From Streptomyces justiciae (GTDB taxonomy: Bacteria; Actinomycetota; Actinomycetes; Streptomycetales; Streptomycetaceae), in the NCBI RefSeq assembly GCF_015163075.1, contig NZ_JADDXU010000020.1, forward strand, positions 89,876 through 153,875: a DNA stretch of 64,000 nucleotides. Direction: 5' to 3'. A model generated the notes under the pieces. That model was not told where the DNA came from, ran no database searches, and saw only the letters and a list, made by a program, of their open reading frames with translations. Each line of letters opens with the position of its first letter. Position 1 is the stretch's first letter. This document shows positions 57,432 to 64,000 of this stretch, piece by piece. The translations under genes were made by a program, and so were the position numbers.

Positions 57432-58301
57432 ATGGCGCTCATCGCTCTCGCCGCCGACAAGGGTTCCCCCGGCGTCACCACCGCGGCCGTCGCCCTCGCG
57501 GCGGTCTGGCCGCGGCGTGTCCTGCTCGCCGAGACCGACCCGGCGGGCGGCGACCTCGTGTACCGCAGTGCCGCCGCGCACGGAGGCCCCCTCAACCCGA
57601 ACACCGGCATGCTGTCCATCGCCGCCACCGCGCGCCGCGGCCTCGTGCCCGACCAACTCTGGGACCACGTCCAGCCGTTGAGCGGCGGGCTCGAAGTCCT
57701 CGTCGGGCTCGGCAACGCCGAGCAGGCCGCCGGTCTCGCCGGGCTCTGGCCGACCCTCGGCCACTCCTTCGCCTCCCTCGCCGAGTCCCCGCACGCCGCC
57801 GCCGACGTCATCGCCGACTGCGGCCGCATCGCCGGCGACACTCCCGTCGTAGACCTCTTCCCGCACGCCTCCCTCGTGCTGCTCATCTCCCGTACCGAGC
57901 CGGAGGCCATCGCGCGCGTCCGCGACCGTGCCGCCGCCCTCGGCAACAAGCTGCACGGCGGTCAGCGTGGCGTCGCGACCATGGGCAACCCGATGATCGG
58001 GGTCGTCCTCGTCGCGGACACCAACAACGCGGCGAAGATCGCGGGCCAGGTCAACGACATGCTCGTGCACGCCCAGACCGGCGCCCGGGTCGTCGGCACC
58101 ATCGCCGACGACCCCGCCGGCGCCGACCAGTTGGCCGGCCGCAAGCGCGGGCGCCTCGACAAGTCGCTGCTCATCCGCTCCGCCCGCAAGGTCACCGCCG
58201 ACCTGTACCAGCAGTACGGCGCCGCCTGGTCCGTACCCACCCAGGCCCAGCACGGTCAGCCGCTCGGCCAGATGAACGGCCATGCGGAGGCCGGGCGATG
58301 A
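57432..58301 (+). CDS. tadZ: TadZ/CpaE-like MinD-type ATPase
   Basis: This 289-residue protein has a deviant Walker A (ALAADKGSPGVTTAAVALAA), the DPAGGDL segment and a MinD/ParA-like fold. TadZ/CpaE proteins place the Tad apparatus at the pole or another site. Residues VTTAAVALAAVWPRRVLLAE give the first strand and helix. It is 15 bp after the cpaB-like gene, and its stop overlaps the tadA start (ATGA). Confidence 0.88.
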   Translation: MALIALAADKGSPGVTTAAVALAAVWPRRVLLAETDPAGGDLVYRSAAAHGGPLNPNTGMLSIAATARRGLVPDQLWDHVQPLSGGLEVLVGLGNAEQAAGLAGLWPTLGHSFASLAESPHAAADVIADCGRIAGDTPVVDLFPHASLVLLISRTEPEAIARVRDRAAALGNKLHGGQRGVATMGNPMIGVVLVADTNNAAKIAGQVNDMLVHAQTGARVVGTIADDPAGADQLAGRKRGRLDKSLLIRSARKVTADLYQQYGAAWSVPTQAQHGQPLGQMNGHAEAGR

Positions 58302-59605
58302 CCGCTGTCGACCATCAACTGGTCAAGCGGTTCCGGCAGGACGCCGGTGACCGGATCGCCGAGCAGCGGCGTCAGGACCAGGTCGCCGGTGTCACGCCGA
58401 TGTCGGGCGAGGACGAACGGCACTACGCCCGCGCGGTCATAGCCCAGATCCTCGAGGACTACGCCCGCGCCGAGATCAACGCCGGGCGCACCCCGCTCGA
58501 CGCGGAGACCGAGGAGCAGTACGCCGCCGCAGTGCACGCCGCGCTGTTCGGCGTCGGGCGGCTCCAGCCCCTCCTCGACAACCCGGATGTCGAGAACATC
58601 GACATCAACGGGTACGACCAGGTCTTCGTCGGCTACTCCGACGGCCGCGAGGTCAAGGGCGACCCGGTCGCCGAGTCCGACGAGGAGCTCATCGAGCTGA
58701 TCCAGGTGCTCGGCGCGTACTCGGGTCTGTCGTCCCGTCCCTTCGACTCCGCCAACCCGCAGCTCGACCTCCGCCTCCCGGACGGTTCGCGTCTGTCGGC
58801 GGTCATGGACGTCACCCGGCGCCCGGCCCTCTCCATCCGTCGTGCGCGTATGGGCAAGGTCTTCATCTCCGACCTCGTCGGGAACGGCACGCTCAGCCCC
58901 GAGGTCGCCCACTTCCTTGCCTGCGCCGTCCGCGCCCGCAAGAACATCATGATCGCGGGCGCGACCAACGCCGGCAAGACGACGCTACTGCGTGCGCTCG
59001 CCAACGAGATCCCGCCGCACGAGCGCCTCATCACCGTCGAGCGCGCGCTGGAGCTCGGCCTCGACACCTTCCCCGACCTGCACCCCAACGTCGTCGCCTT
59101 CGAGGAACGCCTGCCCAACTCCGAGGGCCAGGGCATGATTTCGATGGCCGAGCTGGTCCGCCGTTCGCTCCGTATGAACCCCTCCCGTGTCATCGTCGGT
59201 GAGGTGCTCGGCGACGAGATCGTGACCATGCTCAACGCGATGTCGCAGGGCAACGACGGCTCGCTCTCCACGATCCACGCCAACAGCTCGCACGAGGTCT
59301 TCAACCGTATTTCCACGTACGCGCTCCAGGCGTCCGAGCGACTGCCCATCGAGGCCAGCCAGATGCTCATCGCGGGCGCCGTGAACTTCGTCGTCTTCAT
59401 CCAGCGGCGCAACAACTACCAGACGGGCGGCCGCCTCCAGCGCATGGTCACCTCGGTCCGCGAGGTCAACGGCGTGGACGGCCGGGTGCTGTCCAGCGAG
59501 GTGTTCGCCGAGGCGCACGACGGCCGGATCGTGCCGCACGCGCCCATCGCCTGCGTGGACGACCTGATCGCCCAGGGCTACCGGCCCACGGGGACGTGGG
59601 GGTAA
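58298..59605 (+). CDS. tadA: TadA/CpaF-type secretion ATPase
   Basis: This 435-residue protein has Walker A GATNAGKTTLLRAL (about residues 220-233), Asp box and Walker B RVIVGEVLGDE, and His box SLSTIHANSSHEVFNRI. This is the VirB11/TadA hexameric ATPase that powers Flp pilus assembly. The N-terminal region (residues 1-150) is helical and resembles CpaF. The start codon overlaps the tadZ stop. Confidence 0.95.
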   Translation: MTAVDHQLVKRFRQDAGDRIAEQRRQDQVAGVTPMSGEDERHYARAVIAQILEDYARAEINAGRTPLDAETEEQYAAAVHAALFGVGRLQPLLDNPDVENIDINGYDQVFVGYSDGREVKGDPVAESDEELIELIQVLGAYSGLSSRPFDSANPQLDLRLPDGSRLSAVMDVTRRPALSIRRARMGKVFISDLVGNGTLSPEVAHFLACAVRARKNIMIAGATNAGKTTLLRALANEIPPHERLITVERALELGLDTFPDLHPNVVAFEERLPNSEGQGMISMAELVRRSLRMNPSRVIVGEVLGDEIVTMLNAMSQGNDGSLSTIHANSSHEVFNRISTYALQASERLPIEASQMLIAGAVNFVVFIQRRNNYQTGGRLQRMVTSVREVNGVDGRVLSSEVFAEAHDGRIVPHAPIACVDDLIAQGYRPTGTWG

Positions 59606-59607
59606 TC

Positions 59608-60657
59608 ATGAATCTCGCAGTGAATGCAGCGAACGCGGCGGATGCAGGGCATGCAGCGAATGCAGGGAACGCGGTGAATCTCGCGGCGTTGGACTCGCTC
59701 GGCTCCATGGGCGGGCTCTTCTCCACCACCGTCCTCTACTCACTGGCCTGCGGTGTCGCCGTCGGCGGCGGGCTCGCGCTGTTCCTGGTCGCCGTACGCG
59801 GTCTGCCGGCCAAGCCCGAGCACGAGAAGCAGAAGGCCGCCGAGCGGGCGAGCGAGCTGATCCGGTTCGCCGGGCAGCGCGGCTCGCTCGCCGCCATCGT
59901 CGGACTCGTCGTCCTCCTGCTCACCCGCTGGGCCGTCGCGGGCATCGCGGCTGGTGTACTCGTCTTCTTCTGGGACCGGCTGTTCGGCGGCGCCGCGGAG
60001 GAGCGGGCCGCGATGCGCCGCGTGGAGGCGCTGGCCTCCTGGACGGAGTCCCTGCGCGACACCATCGCCGGCGCGGTCGGCCTGGAGCAGGCGATCCCGG
60101 CGTCCGCGCGAGCCGCGGCCCCGGTGCTGCGTCCGCACCTGGACGCCCTGGTCGACCGCCTGCGCGCCCGCACCCCGCTGCCCGACGCGCTCCAGCACCT
60201 CGCCGACGAGATCGACGACGCGTCCGCCGACATCATCGTCGCGGCCCTCATCCTCAACGCCCGCCTCCGCGGCCCCGGTCTGCGGCAGGTGCTCGGCGCG
60301 CTCGCCAAGTCGGCCCGTGAAGAGGTCGACATGCGGCAGCGCGTGATGGCCCAGCGCTCCTCGACGCGCCGCTCGGTGCAGATCGTCGTCGCCGTCTCGA
60401 TCGCCTTCGTGCTGGGGCTGTCCATCTTCAACCGCGACTTCGTGGAGCCGTACGGCACGGCCGTCGGCCAGCTCGTACTCGCCTGTGTATGCGGCCTGTT
60501 CGCGCTCGGCTTCTGGTGGCTGCGCAAGCTGTCGACCATCGAGACTCCCGAACGCTTCCTGATCAAGGACGAGTCGTCGGTCCAGTTCGTCCGGCCGCGC
60601 AACCCGTCGTCCCAGTCGCCCCAGACGCTCCAGCAGGAAGAGGGGGTACGTCGATGA
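59608..60657 (+). CDS. tadB: TadB-type inner-membrane platform protein
   Basis: This 349-residue protein has a T2SSF domain (RRVEALASWTESLRDTIAGAVGLEQAIPASARAAAPVLRPHLDALVDRLRARTPLPDALQHLADEIDDASADIIVAAL) flanked by membrane helices. TadB and TadC form the platform moved by TadA. Residues 1-27 are odd: a short Asn/Ala repeat (NLAVNAANAADAGHAANAGNAVNLAAL) with reiterated codons, before a normal anchor. I chose ATG 59608 (GTGGGGG upstream); a GTG at 59596 also fits. Confidence 0.9.
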   Translation: MNLAVNAANAADAGHAANAGNAVNLAALDSLGSMGGLFSTTVLYSLACGVAVGGGLALFLVAVRGLPAKPEHEKQKAAERASELIRFAGQRGSLAAIVGLVVLLLTRWAVAGIAAGVLVFFWDRLFGGAAEERAAMRRVEALASWTESLRDTIAGAVGLEQAIPASARAAAPVLRPHLDALVDRLRARTPLPDALQHLADEIDDASADIIVAALILNARLRGPGLRQVLGALAKSAREEVDMRQRVMAQRSSTRRSVQIVVAVSIAFVLGLSIFNRDFVEPYGTAVGQLVLACVCGLFALGFWWLRKLSTIETPERFLIKDESSVQFVRPRNPSSQSPQTLQQEEGVRR

Positions 60658-61577
60658 ACCTGACCATGCCGGTAGTCGTCGGCGCCGTCATCGGCCTGGG
60701 CCTCTACGTCCTCGTCCGCGCCCTGATGCCGTCGAAGCGGAGCGCGATCGCGCAGGTGGCGCGGATCGACGCGATGCGGGCGCGCGGGGCGGCGTACGAG
60801 TCGTCCCGGACCTCCTCCGACCAGGGCAGGATCGGCAGCATCCGGGCCGATGTCGGCGCGCGCGTCGCCGAGTTCTATCTGCAGCAGGGCTGGGAGCAGC
60901 GGTCGCTGCGCGCGGACCTCGCCGTCCTGGACCGCAGCTGGGAGAAGTTCCTCGCCACGAAGGTGCTGCTGGGGGTCGCGGGCCTGTTCTTCGGCCCGTT
61001 CCTGTTCGCGGTGGCATGGACGCTGAGCCTGGGCAGCAGCCCGATCATCCCGATCTGGCTGGCGCTGACGTTCGGCGCCATCTTCTTCTTCCTGCCCGAC
61101 CTGGAGGTACGACGGGACGCCGCCGAGAAGCGTCGTGACCTGCGGCGCGTCATCGGGGCGTACCTGGACCTGGTGTCGATGAGCCTCGCCGGCGGCCGCG
61201 GCCTCCCGGAGGCCCTGATGGCGGCCGCCGAGGTCTCCGACGGCTGGGCCACCCAGCGCATCCGCAACGCCCTCGCCGACGCCCGTATCACCGGCATCAG
61301 CCAGTGGCAGGCGTTGGGCGCGCTCGGTGAGGAGCTGGGCGTGGAGGAGCTCAAGGACCTGTCCGCCTCGCTCGCCCTGGTGGCGGACGACGGCGCGAAG
61401 GTCCGTGAGTCCCTCGCCTCCCGCGCCGAGACCATGCGGCACCGCGAACTCGCCGAGATCGAGGGCAGCGCGGGCGAGAAGTCGCAGTCGATGCTCGTGG
61501 CCCAGCTGCTGCTGTGCGCCGGATTCCTGGTGTTCCTGATCTTCCCGGCGGCCATGCGGGTCTTCCAGGTCTCCTGA
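60654..61577 (+). CDS. tadC: TadC-type inner-membrane platform protein
   Basis: This 307-residue protein is a T2SSF paralogue of TadB: RRVIGAYLDLVSMSLAGGRGLPEALMAAAEVSDGWATQRIRNALADARITGISQWQALGALGEELGVEELKDLSASLAL. Helices lie at the N-terminus, around residues 105-145 and at the C-terminus. The ATG overlaps the tadB stop (ATGA). Confidence 0.92.
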   Translation: MNLTMPVVVGAVIGLGLYVLVRALMPSKRSAIAQVARIDAMRARGAAYESSRTSSDQGRIGSIRADVGARVAEFYLQQGWEQRSLRADLAVLDRSWEKFLATKVLLGVAGLFFGPFLFAVAWTLSLGSSPIIPIWLALTFGAIFFFLPDLEVRRDAAEKRRDLRRVIGAYLDLVSMSLAGGRGLPEALMAAAEVSDGWATQRIRNALADARITGISQWQALGALGEELGVEELKDLSASLALVADDGAKVRESLASRAETMRHRELAEIEGSAGEKSQSMLVAQLLLCAGFLVFLIFPAAMRVFQVS

Positions 61578-61645
61578 AGCCCCTGAAGCCCCTTGGGCCG
61601 TCTCCACAACTGCTGCCAACCGCTGTACCGAGAGGACAACACATC

Positions 61646-61897
61646 ATGAACGGACGGAACTTCAGCACCGGGATCCCGGCGGTGGACTTCCTGGTCACCT
61701 TCCTGACCGCGCGCGTCGAGCGCGCCCGCTCCGGCGAGCTGGACCGCGGTGCCTCCGCGGTCGAGTGGGTCATCATCTCCGCGGTCGTCGTGGCGATCGT
61801 CGGCGTCGTCGCCGCGATCATCAACGCCGCCCTGAGCGAGGGTGCCAACAAGGTCGGCGACTGCATCAAGGGTGCCGACGCGGGCAAGACCTGCTGA
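61646..61897 (+). CDS. flp: Flp-type prepilin (pilus subunit)
   Basis: This 83-residue protein has a positively charged leader ending in ELDRG, then ASAVEWVIISAVVVAIVGVVAAIINAAL: the class IVb prepilin signature, with cleavage expected after Gly and a conserved Glu at +5. It would be polymerised by TadABC into the pilus. Its two C-terminal cysteines (DCIKGADAGKTC) may form a disulfide loop. No prepilin peptidase gene is in the window. AGAGGACAACACATC precedes the ATG. Confidence 0.9.
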   Translation: MNGRNFSTGIPAVDFLVTFLTARVERARSGELDRGASAVEWVIISAVVVAIVGVVAAIINAALSEGANKVGDCIKGADAGKTC

Positions 61898-61934
61898 TCT
61901 CACTGAAGACAGGGTCGAGTTGACGGGGTTGCGC

Positions 61935-62402
61935 GTGGGCTGGGGCGTGGGCGTGGGCAGATGGGTGCGCCGCAGGGTGCGGACGGCTCGGGAAGAGGCG
62001 TCCGCCCGCGGCGACTCCGGCATGACCGCGATCGAGTTCGTGCTGCTCACCCCGGTCCTGTTCTTCATGATCTTCGCGACGGTCCAGTTCGCGCTGTACT
62101 TCTTCGCCGACCACGTCGCCCAGGCGGCGGCCCAGGCGGGCGCCCGCAAGGCCCGCGCCACGGCCGACGCCCAGCCGGGCGGCTGGCGCGGGGAGGCGCA
62201 GGACGTCGTCGACAGCTACATCAGCCAACTCGGCCCGCAGCTGGTGCTGTCGCCGCGCGTGACGATGCTCCAGCCCGAGCAGAACACGGTGGGCGTGGAG
62301 ATCACGGCGAAGGTGCCGACGGTCTTTCCGGGCCTGGACCTGACGGTGCACGCGCAGTCGCAGGGGCCGGTGGAGAGGTTCGTCCAGGAGGACGGGAACT
62401 AG
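61935..62402 (+). CDS. TadE-like pseudopilin
   Basis: This 155-residue protein has DSGMTAIEFVLLTPVLFFMIFATVQFALYFFADHVAQAAAQAGARKARA, the TadE-type processing region and helix. The rest is a small periplasm-side domain of about 100 residues. The start is uncertain: GTG 61935 has GACGGGG six bases ahead and I prefer it, while TTG 61929 or 61920 are possible. Confidence 0.85.
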   Translation: MGWGVGVGRWVRRRVRTAREEASARGDSGMTAIEFVLLTPVLFFMIFATVQFALYFFADHVAQAAAQAGARKARATADAQPGGWRGEAQDVVDSYISQLGPQLVLSPRVTMLQPEQNTVGVEITAKVPTVFPGLDLTVHAQSQGPVERFVQEDGN

Positions 62403-62405
62403 AAG

Positions 62406-62843
62406 ATGAAGTCCTCTCTGCGCGGGGTGGCCCGCCGGTTCCGCAGCGATGAACGCGACCGGGGTCTGTCCACGGTCGAGGTCGTGATCCTCGCCCCCGT
62501 GATGATCCTGTTCATCCTGGTGCTGGTCGCCTTCGGCCAACTCGTGGACGGTCGCGGCGCGATCGACAGTGCCGCGCGGGACGCGGCGCGTGCCGGGTCG
62601 ATCCAGAAGGACCACGCGACGGCGATGTCCGAGGCCCGCAAGGCGGCGGAGGCGGACCTCGCGGATGTCTGCTCGGGCCCGGTGACGGTGAACCAGACGA
62701 GCGCCGGTTTCGAGGCGGCGACGTTCTTCACGGTCGAAGTGAGCTGCCAGGTACGCGGGTTGGCCATGCTCGGCCTCGACGTCCCGACCACCCTGACGGC
62801 GAGCTTCAGCTCCCCCCTCGACCCCTTCCGGAGAACGGTGTGA
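62406..62843 (+). CDS. TadE/F-like pseudopilin
   Basis: This 145-residue protein has RDRGLSTVEVVILAPVMILFILVLVAFGQLVDGRGAIDSAARDAARAGS, a typical TadE/TadF leader and N-terminal helix with Glu at +5 of the cleavage site. A short extracytoplasmic domain with two cysteines (DVCSGP, VSCQVRG) follows. It is three bases after the previous gene and overlaps the next (GTGA), indicating tight coupling of the minor pilins. Confidence 0.86.
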   Translation: MKSSLRGVARRFRSDERDRGLSTVEVVILAPVMILFILVLVAFGQLVDGRGAIDSAARDAARAGSIQKDHATAMSEARKAAEADLADVCSGPVTVNQTSAGFEAATFFTVEVSCQVRGLAMLGLDVPTTLTASFSSPLDPFRRTV

Positions 62844-63310
62844 ACGGCGTGCGGAACCGTGTCGCAGGCTGGCTGTCCGCCCGCCGGGCCGCGATGGACG
62901 ACCGCGGCTCGGGCGCCGGCGCGGTCATCATCTTCGCGCTGGTCTTCCTCTCCCTCTCGGCCTTCGTGATCGACGGCGGCCTGTCCATCAGCAAACGCGA
63001 ACGCGCCGCCGACATCGCCGAACAGGCCGCCCGTTACGCCGCCCAGGACATCGACCTCGAATCCCTCTACGACGACGAGAACGGCCCCGCCCCGATCAAC
63101 TTCGGCAACTGCGACGCCCGCGTGAAGGCGTTCGCCCGCGAGATGAACATGTCCGGCGCGGACATCGCCGCGACGCACTGCGTGGCGGCGGACGCGGAAC
63201 AGGTCGAGGTCGAGGTGCAGTTGACGTACTCGCCGGTGTTCACGGGGATGTTCTACGGCGGGGATGTGGTCGTGCATGGGCAGGCGGTGGCGGAGAACGA
63301 GGTCGGCTGA
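62840..63310 (+). CDS. TadG-like pilus protein
   Basis: This 156-residue protein has MDDRGSGAGAVIIFALVFLSLSAFVIDGGLSISKRERAADIAEQAARYAAQDID, the TadG-type N-terminal helix. The remaining 90 residues are a small domain with two cysteines (NCDARVKAF, THCVAAD). It lacks the large von Willebrand A domain found in many TadG proteins, so it is a short form. The last gene of the tad run. A 190-bp stretch without coding signal follows. Confidence 0.84.
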   Translation: MNGVRNRVAGWLSARRAAMDDRGSGAGAVIIFALVFLSLSAFVIDGGLSISKRERAADIAEQAARYAAQDIDLESLYDDENGPAPINFGNCDARVKAFAREMNMSGADIAATHCVAADAEQVEVEVQLTYSPVFTGMFYGGDVVVHGQAVAENEVG

Positions 63311-63501
63311 GGCGGGCGGGGGCCGGGGCTGGGCTTAGGCGCGGTACAGGTGCCGGCGCGGGTGTTGGTACCGGTGCGGGTACGCGTCCGGGGTCGGTGC
63401 TGTTGCAGGCGCTGGTAGGGGTACGGATACGGGCGCCGAGGCCAGGAACTCCAGGAACTCGGCGCCCGAGGTGTTGTGGTCTGCCTTTGACGCCGGGTCG
63501 C

Positions 63502-64000
63502 TCAGTCCTGGACGGGTGAGTCAGGGCCTTCTGGGGCCGAGCAGTTGTCTCCGGGGGTGGGCTCGGGGGCGTTCGGCGCGGGGTCGGGCGCCGGGTCTGC
63601 TGTGGCCGGGGGGGTGGTGGGCTCGGGCGTTGTCGTGGTGGGCGGTGGCGTGGCCGGGGTCGGGGTGGACGCCGGGGGGTTGACCGGGGCGGGGTCCTCA
63701 ACGGGCGTGGGATTCACGGGAGTCGGGGGCGTGGGTGCGGGGTCCTCTGGGTTGGGCGTCGGGCTTGATGGGGGCGTGGGGTCCGGTGCGGGGCCGGGAT
63801 CAGACGCGGGGTCGGGCGCCGGGGTGCTCGGTGAGGCGGGTGCCGGGGTGTCGTTGGCGGGTGGTGCCGGTTCAGCGGGGGTGTCCTTGGTTGGGGGCGC
63901 GGGCTTCTGCGGAGCGTCATCGGCGGGGGGTGGGCGGGGGATCCGGCTGTGCTCTGCTGCCGGCAGGTCAGGCCGCCGGAGGAGCTTCCGTGGGGTGGGC
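63502..64000 (-). CDS. C-terminal part of a Pro/Thr/Ala-rich protein (start outside window)
   Basis: This minus-strand frame is open from the right edge to a stop at 63502. It encodes RKLLRRPDLPAAEHSRIPRP, then about 130 residues of low-complexity sequence (PAPDPA..., PTPPSSPTPNPEDPAP, PPPTTTTPEPTTPP), ending PGDNCSAPEGPDSPVQD. The start is beyond the window. Pro/Thr-rich tails occur on wall-spanning surface proteins and as linkers in large regulators. I cannot name the protein. Confidence 0.6.
   Translation of the reverse strand, partial: PTPRKLLRRPDLPAAEHSRIPRPPPADDAPQKPAPPTKDTPAEPAPPANDTPAPASPSTPAPDPASDPGPAPDPTPPSSPTPNPEDPAPTPPTPVNPTPVEDPAPVNPPASTPTPATPPPTTTTPEPTTPPATADPAPDPAPNAPEPTPGDNCSAPEGPDSPVQD

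Noticed and set aside
63502..63717. A complete small Pro-rich gene starting at GTG 63717
   Set aside because: The same frame stays open without a stop to the right edge with the same composition, so the GTG is internal and the gene is truncated by the window.
1..64000. tRNA, rRNA, CRISPR arrays, prophage or a biosynthetic gene cluster
   Set aside because: No tRNA-like cloverleaf, spacer-repeat array, phage structural gene or PKS/NRPS gene was seen by eye; a tRNAscan or covariance search could still find small RNAs.

Overview
The window is high-GC actinobacterial DNA with strong third-position GC bias, GTG starts and frequent ATGA/GTGA stop-start overlaps. Futalosine-pathway menaquinone genes, a WhiJ-type XRE/DUF397/ATPase trio, WXG100 proteins and a Tad pilus operon all point to a Streptomyces chromosome (core region). 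From memory, the order mqnL-mqnP-mqnM-asnC-mqnE ... cold-shock gene-mqnA-kinase-FtsK/EccC ... tad follows the S. coelicolor SCO4490-SCO4530 region; no search was run to confirm this.

Layout. 1-6.8 kb: the end of a Ser/Thr kinase, a quinone oxidoreductase divergent from an ArsR regulator, an NCS1 permease, a DMT exporter and a LysR regulator. 6.9-11.7 kb: menaquinone genes for a UbiD-like decarboxylase, a UbiA-like prenyltransferase, a UbiX-like flavin prenyltransferase, an AsnC regulator and MqnE. MqnA lies apart at 29.5 kb. 11.7-14.2 kb: a UdgX-type uracil-DNA glycosylase with the KRRIH loop, a GNAT, a small membrane protein, a TetR and a gene remnant. 14.2-19.9 kb: a lipid cassette (MaoC/HtdX-like, FabG4-like, divergent FadA2-like thiolase) and an acyl-CoA synthetase, laid out like mycobacterial htdX-fabG4-fadA2. 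19.9-28.9 kb: a PIG-L deacetylase, a large imperfect inverted repeat of about 840 bp, the XRE/DUF397/HATPase trio, a LysR next to its palindrome, a ketosteroid-dehydrogenase-like flavoprotein, a methyltransferase, and azlCD divergent from an XRE-cupin regulator with two matching operator sites.

29-54.6 kb is the most unusual part. It holds a membrane Ser/Thr kinase, a 1532-residue EccC/EssC-type ATPase with an FHA-like N-terminus and three P-loops, and a divergent WXG100-like protein. These are followed by an IS5-like insertion and then two tandem copies of one gene block. Each block, read on the minus strand, has (lipoprotein and secreted protein) - small helical WxYG protein - large WxGKxAIAF protein with a hydrophobic middle - DUF protein - PH-like or membrane protein. 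In the left block the lipoprotein and secreted-protein genes are reduced to a scar of about 250 bp. Beyond them lie two membrane proteins that share a repeated extracytoplasmic domain and a cytoplasmic CxxNPLHG...CxxC domain, and a divergent pair of SUKH-like proteins. I read this as a type-VII-secretion-related effector island; secretion and toxicity are inferred, not shown.

56.3-63.3 kb: a complete-looking Tad/Flp pilus operon (CpaB/RcpC, TadZ, TadA, TadB, TadC, Flp pilin and three TadE/TadG-like pseudopilins), with no prepilin peptidase in the window. The window ends inside a Pro/Thr/Ala-rich minus-strand protein whose start lies outside.
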